A DNA stretch of 32,743 bases, from contig JAUIJB010000046.1 in assembly GCA_030430455.1 (NCBI GenBank), positions 1 to 32,743 of the forward strand. The letters run 5' to 3'. The translations under genes and the position numbers were made by a program. This document shows, piece by piece, positions 8,843 through 15,931 of the stretch; position 1 is the first letter of the stretch; the number at the start of each line of letters is the position of its first letter. Under the pieces are notes generated by a model. That model saw nothing but the letters and a program-made list of their open reading frames with translations, was not told where the DNA came from and made no database searches. This DNA comes from Verrucomicrobiia bacterium. Lineage in GTDB: Bacteria; Verrucomicrobiota; Verrucomicrobiia; Verrucomicrobiales; Akkermansiaceae.

Positions 8843-11800
8843 ATGAGGCCGTCACGGCTGAAGATTTCGCCTCGATGGCTGCGGCGCGTCAGCGCCTCGG
8901 CCGGGAGGACGACGCCCCGCCGGGGCTTCGCCCTGGTGGTCACCATGTCGATGCTGGCGCTGCTGGCCCTTCTCGCCGTCGGCCTCCTCGGCTTGTCGAC
9001 GGTTTCGCTGTCCACCTCGGGTCATGAGTCGAGCCGGGCGGAGGCGCGCCGCAATGCCCGCCTGGCGCTCTCGCTGGCGATTGCCCAGCTGCAGCGCCAC
9101 ACCGGTCCCGACCAGCGGATCACGGTGCCCGCCGACCAGATGGCGGACGGCGGTGACGGGTCGACCACGGCCGCCGCCGACGGCCGCCGCCACTGGACCG
9201 GGGCCTACGAGTCCTGGCTGGACACCAGCGAGGACCGACCCAACCCGGAGTTCCTCACCTGGCTGGTCTCCGGCGACCCGGAGGAGGCCAGCGAGGAGGG
9301 CCTGGCACGGGGCAGTGGCTCGGGCGACGCGTTCATTGAAATCGTCGGGACCGGCACGGTCGGCGACGACGACGAGGGACGCGTCGAGGTTCCCGCGATC
9401 GAGGTCGAGAGCCTCAAGGGCGAACCGGCGCGCATCGCCTGGTGGATCGGCGACCAGGGGGCCAAGGCGGTCCTCGCCACGCCCAACACCCCGGAGGACG
9501 GCACGATCGCATCGACCCGGCAGCTGACCCAGTCGCCCGAGCGCAATGCCTTCGAGCTGGTGCAGGCCGGCAGTGCGCGGCCGTTCGAGGAACTCGACCC
9601 CGAGAACCGGCTGATCTCCGCGGTGACCGGCTTCCAGCAGGCCGCCCACCTCACCGAGCAGAAGCGCCCGCTCAAGCAGCTTTTCCACGACCTGGCGGCA
9701 ACCTCGACGGGCCTGCTGACCAATGTCCGCGCCGGCGGCTTCCGCCGCGACCTGTCGCACCAGCTGGAGCTCGCCGAGAGGGTGCTCGAGCGCGAGGACC
9801 CGCTCTACCGGGTCGACCGCGAGGCCGGGATCAACTTCCACGAGCTGTGGGCCTACTACCAGCTCGCCAACGAGCTGCAGACCCGCGGCCGCGACCGCTT
9901 CACCACCGGCGGGGTGCTGGACCCGCAGACCCCCTTCCTCCGCCTCGCGCGGAACCCGGCGGCCTGCCGCTCGGACACCTGGCACCATTTCAAGCAGCCG
10001 GTCATCATCAGCTACCAGATGGTGCTCTCCCTCGAGACCCGCGAGATCCGCACCGCCGGCGGCCGGAGCTACCGCCTCCAGGTGGTCGCCGACCCGATCA
10101 TCACCCTGTGGAACCCGCTCGACGTTCCGGTCTCGATCCCGCGCACCGCATTCATGTCGGTGAAGTACTGGCAGATCCCCTACTCGCTGAAGATCTCGGT
10201 CAACGGGGTGCCGCTGGTGGAGGCTCCGCTGGCGGCCTCGCTGCAGGGGTCGACGACCTCCGAGGACGGCGACGGCAACTACCTCACCCTCAACTTCGGT
10301 GAACGCGAGCAGCTCGTCTTCAAGCCGGGCGAGGTGATCAAGGTCTCGCAGAGCGGCGGCACGGTCTACAAGGAGGGCGGCGCGGACGACCGCCACGACC
10401 TGATCGGCCGCTCCGGCTTCAACTACGGCGGCGGCGTCTCGCTGCCGGTCAAGGACCTCAACGGCGACCCCATCGACCTGCGGCTCGAGGACACCATCGT
10501 CTACAGCGCCTTCCCCAACCAGCTGACCGCCGGGAAGCGCGACGGCAGCGGCAACTCGGTGACCGGGAACGACCGCCACACCCGCCACTTCTCGCTCACC
10601 CACCATGAGGTCTACATCGGCGAGGACCGCGGCTCGAACAGCCTCGGCGTGGGCAACATGGCGATCGACTGGGACTTCGGCGACCAGCGGCTGCACCGCA
10701 ACGACCGGCCGCGGACGGTCGACGTGCCCGGCACCAAGGACCGCCGGCGGCGGCTCTATGCCAACCGCCTCCCGGAGGTCTTCCCGCGCATCGAGGGGTC
10801 GGACACCCGGCCGCTGACCGTGGCCCAGCTCGAGAGCAGCAAGGCGCCCTTCATGCTGGTCTCCTACAATGCCAAGACCGACGGCGACTCGCGGCGCGGC
10901 ACCCGCTCGATGGCCCGCTTCAACCCGCGCGCCTTCCACGTCGACTTCTTCGACCTCTCCGAGGCCGAGCGCGACATGCTCCCCTACGAGTTCACCGTCG
11001 AGCCGCTGCTCAGCTGGAGGAACCGCCAGCTCGAGGTCAGCGCCGACGGCAACGCCTACTTCGGCGGCGGCATGAATGCGGAGCTCGGCACGAGCTTCCT
11101 GACCACCCACTCGGTCCCGCGCGAGCCGATCGTTTCGCTGGCCGCCCTGCAGCACTCGATGGCCAACGGCTTCGAGTTCCAAGCCCCGGTCTACGAGTAT
11201 GCCGCCCTGAACGCGCGGGAGCCGCTGCTGCCGCAGATCTCGCACGCCATCGGCAACTCGCTCGCCCCCTCGGTCATCCCGCCCAACCAGACCTCCGCGA
11301 CGCTCCCGGGTGACCGGCCGCTCGCCGACCACTCCTACCTGGCGAACCTCGCGCTGTGGGACGACTGGTTCTTCTCCGGCATCGCCCCGCAGACGACGAC
11401 CACCTTCTCCTCGTCGCGGGCCCAGCGGGAGGTCGCGACGGATTTCCTCGAGGGCACCCGGCCCCTGCCGATCACCCGCTACCTGCCCGACACCGACGGC
11501 GAGGACCCCGACGAACTCGTCGGGCGCTTCTACAGCGGCCGCTACCCGTCCAGCGAGGCCATCGACGAGGTGGCCAGCTACATCCGCGTCGATGGCGCCT
11601 TCAATGTCAACTCGACCTCGGTCGAGGCCTGGAAGGCGGTCCTCGGCTCCCTCAAGGGCCGGCCCGTCGTGACCCGCGACCCGCTCGGCGCGGAGACGAT
11701 CACCGCGGCCTCCGACGACGACGAGATTCCCGTCAGCGGGCTGTTCTCGCCGGAGGACCTGATCTGCCCCGGCGGGCAGGGCATCGCGGTCACCGAGCCG

Positions 11801-12376
11801 GAACAATGGATCGGGCGCCGGACGCTGGACGAGGACGAGATCGACCGCCTCGCCGAGGCGATCGTCCGCGAGGTCCGCCGACGCGGCCCGTTCCTTTCGC
11901 TCGCCGACTTCGTCAACCGCCGCGTCTCCGGCGACGACGAGCTGGCCCGGGCCGGGGCGATCCAGAGCGCGCTCGACTCCGACGAGGCCCGCATCAACGC
12001 CGGCTTCTCAGGCGCCCGCGAGGTCGACAACTCGACGGCGAGCCGCTTCCCCTTCCCGGAGGCCGAGGAGGGCGTGCGGGCCTACGGGATTCCGGGCATC
12101 ATCAAGCAGGCCGACGTGCTCACCCCGATTGCTCCGATCCTGTCGGCCCGCTCGGACAGCTTCATCATCCGCGGCTACGGCGAGTCGGTGGCCGCCGACG
12201 GCACGGTGCTCGCCCGGGCCTGGTGCGAGGCGGTGGTCGAGCGCGACCGCAACTTCGTCAACCGGGAGGACCTCGCGGAGACTCCGATCGACAACCTCGA
12301 CGCGAGGGAGAACGAGACCTTCGGGCGGCGCTACGAACTGCGCTCGTTCCGCTGGCTCAACCCGGAGGAAGTCTGA
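8843..12376 (+). CDS. Giant pseudopilin-like protein, Verru_Chthon cassette protein A type
   Basis: A 1177-residue protein with a type IV pilin-like N-terminus: a basic leader ending RRG, then FALVVTMSMLALLALLAVG as one hydrophobic helix (residues 29-50), then LSTVSLSTSGHESSRAEARRNARLAL. This order matches the Verru_Chthon cassette protein A family as I know it. The usual pilin Glu5 is absent. The C-terminal third has a region with RRRGPFLSLADFVNRR (around 1010) and a segment with YGIPGIIKQADVL and ARAWCEAVV (around 1080-1140), also typical of the family. It should be cleaved by prepilin peptidase and placed in the inner membrane or an export pseudopilus. The B, C and D partners of a full cassette are missing. 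The start at 8843 is preferred over an in-frame GTG at 8813. Confidence 0.82.
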   Translation: MRPSRLKISPRWLRRVSASAGRTTPRRGFALVVTMSMLALLALLAVGLLGLSTVSLSTSGHESSRAEARRNARLALSLAIAQLQRHTGPDQRITVPADQMADGGDGSTTAAADGRRHWTGAYESWLDTSEDRPNPEFLTWLVSGDPEEASEEGLARGSGSGDAFIEIVGTGTVGDDDEGRVEVPAIEVESLKGEPARIAWWIGDQGAKAVLATPNTPEDGTIASTRQLTQSPERNAFELVQAGSARPFEELDPENRLISAVTGFQQAAHLTEQKRPLKQLFHDLAATSTGLLTNVRAGGFRRDLSHQLELAERVLEREDPLYRVDREAGINFHELWAYYQLANELQTRGRDRFTTGGVLDPQTPFLRLARNPAACRSDTWHHFKQPVIISYQMVLSLETREIRTAGGRSYRLQVVADPIITLWNPLDVPVSIPRTAFMSVKYWQIPYSLKISVNGVPLVEAPLAASLQGSTTSEDGDGNYLTLNFGEREQLVFKPGEVIKVSQSGGTVYKEGGADDRHDLIGRSGFNYGGGVSLPVKDLNGDPIDLRLEDTIVYSAFPNQLTAGKRDGSGNSVTGNDRHTRHFSLTHHEVYIGEDRGSNSLGVGNMAIDWDFGDQRLHRNDRPRTVDVPGTKDRRRRLYANRLPEVFPRIEGSDTRPLTVAQLESSKAPFMLVSYNAKTDGDSRRGTRSMARFNPRAFHVDFFDLSEAERDMLPYEFTVEPLLSWRNRQLEVSADGNAYFGGGMNAELGTSFLTTHSVPREPIVSLAALQHSMANGFEFQAPVYEYAALNAREPLLPQISHAIGNSLAPSVIPPNQTSATLPGDRPLADHSYLANLALWDDWFFSGIAPQTTTTFSSSRAQREVATDFLEGTRPLPITRYLPDTDGEDPDELVGRFYSGRYPSSEAIDEVASYIRVDGAFNVNSTSVEAWKAVLGSLKGRPVVTRDPLGAETITAASDDDEIPVSGLFSPEDLICPGGQGIAVTEPEQWIGRRTLDEDEIDRLAEAIVREVRRRGPFLSLADFVNRRVSGDDELARAGAIQSALDSDEARINAGFSGAREVDNSTASRFPFPEAEEGVRAYGIPGIIKQADVLTPIAPILSARSDSFIIRGYGESVAADGTVLARAWCEAVVERDRNFVNREDLAETPIDNLDARENETFGRRYELRSFRWLNPEEV

Positions 12377-12387
12377 TAGTCAGAGGC

Positions 12388-13044
12388 ATGATCCGAATCC
12401 TGATTCCCGCCATCGCGGCCCTCGCCACCCTCGCTCCCGTGCATGCCCAGGCCCCCGGCGGGGCCAAGGTCCGCTTCCTCGCCGAGCGCACCTCGAGCAA
12501 GATCGCCGAGGTCGAGATGCTCAACGAGGAGACCCGCAGCGGTGCCTTCGAGCTGCCCACCAACCACCTCTCGCAGCCGCTGGACGCCCCCGCGCGGGCG
12601 TTCCAGCTGGTGCCGGCCGGCAAGGACACCCCGCTGGCGAAGGTCTCCCTGCCCGAGGAGGGCAAGGCCTTCATCGTCCTGCTGGTCCCCGGCACCGAGG
12701 GCTACGAGCCGGTCGTCATCGCCGACAAGAACCCCGACTTCCGGCCCGGCGACGTCTACTTCCACAACCACGCCAGGAAGAAGATCCTCGGCTTCGTCGG
12801 CAAGTCGCGCTTCTCCCTCGCCCCCGGCAAGGGGCGCTTCGTCCGTCCCACCGGCGCCCGCGAGGAGGGTTTCTACGACGTCGGCTTCGGCGTCGTGGAA
12901 AAGGAGGGCAACCGCACCCTCAGCACCAGCCGCTGGCCGGTCGAGGAGCGCATGCGGACCTACGTCTTCTTCTTCGTCAACCCGACGACCCAGCGCACCG
13001 ACTTCCGCGCGGTCGACGAGTTCGTCCCGGCGGCGACGCCGTGA
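12388..13044 (+). CDS. Small secreted protein of unknown function, partner of the pseudopilin gene
   Basis: A 218-residue protein that I do not recognise. It begins with a clear signal peptide (MIRILIPAIAALATLAPVHA, cleavage near AQA). The mature part is rich in beta-strand patterns, has no cysteines and shows no catalytic motif. Strand-like stretches such as FIVLLVPGTEGY and MRTYVFFFVNP suggest a beta-sandwich. It starts 11 bases after the stop of the giant pseudopilin gene, so the two are almost certainly co-transcribed and may act together in export or as a surface complex. A hairpin after its stop probably ends the operon. Confidence 0.7.
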   Translation: MIRILIPAIAALATLAPVHAQAPGGAKVRFLAERTSSKIAEVEMLNEETRSGAFELPTNHLSQPLDAPARAFQLVPAGKDTPLAKVSLPEEGKAFIVLLVPGTEGYEPVVIADKNPDFRPGDVYFHNHARKKILGFVGKSRFSLAPGKGRFVRPTGAREEGFYDVGFGVVEKEGNRTLSTSRWPVEERMRTYVFFFVNPTTQRTDFRAVDEFVPAATP

Positions 13045-13090
13045 GGCGCGTCAGGCTTGTGAGCCCGAATTCAGCCCCCCGGCCGTTCAG

Positions 13091-13116
13091 AGCGCGGGCT
13101 CCGGATCCGCCGCGCT
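13091..13116. terminator. Hairpin between convergent genes
   Basis: AGCGCGG pairs with CCGCGCT over 7 bp, with a 12-base loop that contains the palindrome GGATCC. It lies between the stop of the plus-strand gene at 13044 and the stop of the minus-strand gene at 13235, so it could act in both directions. No T-run is present. Confidence 0.4.
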
Positions 13117-13234
13117 GTCCGGGTGGCCCCAGTGGTCCCCGGGCAAGGATCATCCGGGTGTTGGAGGAGTGATACGAGTTCTGAGAATCAATCCGACCTT
13201 GTGAGGTTCCACGGAAGGGCGGCCGCCACAGGTC

Positions 13235-14347
13235 CTACGGCGCCACCACGGGCACCTCGCCCTCGAAGAGCTGGAAGAACAGGGCCGGCTGACCGAGGGA
13301 CGGTCCGACGTCCTCGACCAGGAAGTCGGTGGACTCGGTGATCGTGCTGCCGGGAACCGGCGTGAGGGTCAGGAAGTCGGGAGTCGACTGCAGGTGATAG
13401 GGGGACCCCGTGCCCGGCAACTCGATCCTCAACCGCAGGGTCGTCGGATCGTCGAAGCCGACGACCTCGAGACCCACGTCCTCCGTCGTCGCCATCGAGA
13501 CGTGCTCGACCCGGAAGCGCGAGAACTCCAGCGCATCGGCCGTCGAGGTGTTGTTGGAGAAGCGGAAGAACAGCTGGTCGAAGGTGGTCGCGATCGGATC
13601 GGTGCCGAACTCGCCGCTGCCGTTGGGATCGTCGACGATCGTGTGGGTGGAGATCACCCCGTCCGGATCGGCAATCGTGAAGGCGAACTCCATCTGATCC
13701 TCGGCCGTCCGCGTCAGGGCCAGGGTGATGGTGTGAAGCACGTCCAGGGTGTTGACGATGTCATCGCCGTCACTGCTGAAGGTCCAGGCACCGCTGCTGC
13801 CCATCAGGCTGCTGTTGGCGAGGTCGGTCCGCTTGCCGACATTGGCATTGTCGGTCGCACTGACTCCGGTGCTCAGCGCAAGCTGAACCCCGTAGCCCTC
13901 GGCATCCGTCCACGGGTCTCCCTCGCCGCCACCGTCATCATTGGTATCCAGCAGCACCTGGGGGTCGGTCGGGTCGTTGAACAGTCCGACGCGAAAGCTG
14001 TTCGAGCTGTTGTCATACAACATCGTCCGCGGGGTGAACTCGATGGTCGCGATCAACTGGTCCCCGACCGCCAGCTCGACCGGCGAGCCGTCGGGGGCGA
14101 AGTGGGTCCACATCTTCTGCGATCCACTGGACACGGTCTGATCGAACAGGAGCGAGCCGGTGGACATCGTCACGCCGTCCGAATGGGACACCCAGACATT
14201 CGACTCGGTCGGCAGGGCGGTGTTGTCGCGGGTTCCGTCGGCAAAGGTGTCGTCCAGCAGGACCTCAGCGGAGGCCGGGAGGGCCACCAGCACGGAGAGC
14301 AGGACGGGCGCGGCGCAAGGAAGGGAAGTCAGGGAAGGCTTGATCAT
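13235..14347 (-). CDS. Secreted protein, paralogue of the divergent PEP-CTERM protein, with an alternative C-terminal module
   Basis: A 370-residue exported protein with a signal peptide (hydrophobic region PVLLSVLVALPASA). Residues about 28-284 are a near copy, at protein level, of the protein encoded divergently at 14728. Both carry LDDTFADG, VWVSHSDGVTM or VWVSHADGVTM, GSQKMWTHFAPDGSPV, FTPRT.LYDNSS, GLFNDPTD, DTNDDGGG and FFRFSNNTSTAD. The shared domain looks like an all-beta lectin-like sandwich. The last 86 residues differ completely: instead of a PEP-CTERM anchor there is a module with LRLRIELPG and YHLQSTPDF that ends FFQLFEGEVPVVAP. This resembles the short C-terminal modules on other secreted proteins of the window. 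No enzyme motif is seen. The function is unknown, and secretion rather than membrane anchoring is inferred. Confidence 0.75.
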   Translation of the reverse strand: MIKPSLTSLPCAAPVLLSVLVALPASAEVLLDDTFADGTRDNTALPTESNVWVSHSDGVTMSTGSLLFDQTVSSGSQKMWTHFAPDGSPVELAVGDQLIATIEFTPRTMLYDNSSNSFRVGLFNDPTDPQVLLDTNDDGGGEGDPWTDAEGYGVQLALSTGVSATDNANVGKRTDLANSSLMGSSGAWTFSSDGDDIVNTLDVLHTITLALTRTAEDQMEFAFTIADPDGVISTHTIVDDPNGSGEFGTDPIATTFDQLFFRFSNNTSTADALEFSRFRVEHVSMATTEDVGLEVVGFDDPTTLRLRIELPGTGSPYHLQSTPDFLTLTPVPGSTITESTDFLVEDVGPSLGQPALFFQLFEGEVPVVAP

Positions 14348-14727
14348 GGTTTCAAGGTGGATGTCGGGTGCTCGTCTTTCCGCGGTCTTTCCGCGGTCTT
14401 TCCGAACGCGTCAGCGGGTTCCCGATGCAACCCCGATACTGACCTTGTCAGGCGGACGACGTCAACGCGCCATGGCGTCCTCATTTGTGAGGCGATGGGC
14501 AGCGGCAGCTCAGCCCTGTCTCCAGCTCATGGTGTCCGCTTTGATGAGGCAACACGCGGGCCTCATGCAGACCAGAATTGAGCTTGCTCTCCGGGGCGAG
14601 CTTGTTCTAACATCCACATCTACAAAATCCGGATTATCTCGTACGTCTGAGCAATCCCAGCCGGAGGGCGCGGTGTCGCACCCCGGTCGATCTCCCTCCA
14701 ACCCAGTTCCTGAAAACCTCCCGAACC
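14348..14727. other. Divergent intergenic region between the two paralogues
   Basis: These 380 bases separate two genes transcribed away from each other, so they should hold both promoters. Next to the minus-strand gene lie three tandem copies of an 11-bp unit (14375-14407). Further along there is a 10-bp palindrome, CGCCATGGCG, near 14470, and a direct repeat GAGCTTGCTC / GAGCTTGTTC at about 14581-14607. The plus-strand side is AT-richer (CTAACATCCACATCTACAAA, about 14607-14626). No credible gene was found. Confidence 0.5.
14375..14407. repeat. Short tandem repeat, 11-bp unit
   Basis: TCTTTCCGCGG occurs at 14375-14385 and 14386-14396, and a diverged third copy begins at 14397 (TCTTTCCGAAC). 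The array is about 28 bases upstream of the minus-strand start codon, in the leader or promoter. Read on the minus strand it is a repeat of GGAAAGA-type purine blocks that look like ribosome-binding sites. Confidence 0.75.
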
Positions 14728-15645
14728 ATGACTGCAAAACAACCCGCCTCCTCCCTCTCACTGGCCGGCGCCCTGATCCTCACAGCGGGCATGGCCAACG
14801 CCGCCTTCATCCTCGATGACACCTTCGCCGATGGCAGTCGTGGCGAGACCAACCTCCCGAACGAGTCCGCCGTCTGGGTCTCGCACGCGGACGGGGTCAC
14901 CATGGGCGTGGGGTCCTTGAACTTCGACCAGACCGAGTCCGGTGGATCGCAGAAAATGTGGACCCACTTCGCCCCGGACGGCTCGCCGGTTTCCCTGGGC
15001 GTCGGCGAGCAACTGCGCGCCACCATCGAGTTCACCCCGCGCACGGCACTCTACGACAACAGTTCGCGCAGCCTCCGATTCGGCCTGTTCAACGACCCGA
15101 CCGACTCCCAGGTCATGTCGGACACCAACGACGATGGCGGCGGGACCGGCGATCCGTGGACCGACTCCACCGGCTACGGCGTCCAGGTCGCCCTGAGCAC
15201 CGGGGCCACCAGCTCGGCCAATGCCAACGTCGGCAAGCGCACCGATCTCCTCAACAACAGCCTGATGGGCAGCAGCGGCGCCTGGACCTTCGACAGCGGC
15301 GGCGACCCGATCGTGAACTCGCTCGACACCCTCTACACGATGGTTCTGGAGCTCGACCGGACGGCGGCCGACCAGGTCAATGTCACCTTCTCCATTTCGG
15401 ATGCCGGGGGCCTGATCTCGACCCACACGATCACCGACGACCCCAATGGCAGCGGTGCCTTCGGAACCGATCCCGTCGCCACGCAGTTCGATCACCTCTT
15501 CTTCCGCTTCTCCAACAACACGTCCACCGCCGACGACCTCGACTTCTCCCGGATCGCCGTGGAGTACATCCCCGAACCTTCGGCTGTCGTGATGCTGGGA
15601 TTCGGCGGCCTCATGCTGGTGGGCCGGCGCAGACGCCGCGGCTGA
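14728..15645 (+). CDS. PEP-CTERM sorted secreted protein
   Basis: A 305-residue exported protein with an N-terminal signal peptide (SLSLAGALILTAGMANA). The C-terminal tail at residues 282-305 is the PEP-CTERM sorting signal: the PEPS motif, then the hydrophobic stretch AVVMLGFGGLMLVG, then RRRRRG. Such proteins are recognised by an exosortase, which is not encoded in this window. The body (about 24-280) is the same domain as in the protein encoded divergently from 14347, including VWVSHADGVTM and GSQKMWTHFAPDGSPV. It is all-beta in appearance and without catalytic motifs, so a surface or matrix role is likely. The start at 14728 gives a normal signal peptide, and no upstream in-frame start is better. 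Confidence 0.85.
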   Translation: MTAKQPASSLSLAGALILTAGMANAAFILDDTFADGSRGETNLPNESAVWVSHADGVTMGVGSLNFDQTESGGSQKMWTHFAPDGSPVSLGVGEQLRATIEFTPRTALYDNSSRSLRFGLFNDPTDSQVMSDTNDDGGGTGDPWTDSTGYGVQVALSTGATSSANANVGKRTDLLNNSLMGSSGAWTFDSGGDPIVNSLDTLYTMVLELDRTAADQVNVTFSISDAGGLISTHTITDDPNGSGAFGTDPVATQFDHLFFRFSNNTSTADDLDFSRIAVEYIPEPSAVVMLGFGGLMLVGRRRRRG

Positions 15646-15870
15646 GCCGGGGCATCGCCGCTTGTCCGGCACACCAGGGAAGCGTATCCACCCGAATCCG
15701 GGATCGCGGTTCGATCCATTGGAGACCCCGGAGGCCGGATTGGCGCGACTGCAGCGCCCCGCCACTCGCAAAGTGCCGCGAAGCGACCGGTCGAGCAGCC
15801 CGGATTGAGGCGGGTTCTCGGCGGATCCGGGGCATCGCTCCCCGGCGCCGACCTGCCGATCGGCGATACG

Positions 15871-15893
15871 GTCGTTTTCGGTCGTTTTCGGTC
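15871..15893. repeat. Short tandem repeat, 10-bp unit
   Basis: GTCGTTTTCG is repeated exactly at 15871-15880 and 15881-15890, followed by GTC of a third copy. It lies about 40 bases before the start codon at 15932 and is the most T-rich part of a GC-rich 286-base intergenic region that otherwise shows no gene. Confidence 0.75.
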
Positions 15894-15931
15894 TGGCGAT
15901 GGGTCCACCGGCTCCCCATCCTGACCCCAAG

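Noticed and set aside
6403..9015. Very long minus-strand open frame opposite the Ig-domain gene
   Set aside because: It is an antisense shadow caused by high GC; low-complexity Val/Gly/Asp/Arg composition, no motif, and the plus strand holds a well-supported secreted protein.
8852..11806. 984-codon minus-strand open frame opposite the pseudopilin gene
   Set aside because: Same GC-driven shadow; no domain pattern, whereas the plus frame has clear family motifs over its whole length.
13121..13200. Additional CCCGG/CCGGG inverted repeat after the small secreted gene
   Set aside because: Short stem in very GC-rich sequence, expected by chance; the hairpin at 13091 is the better candidate.
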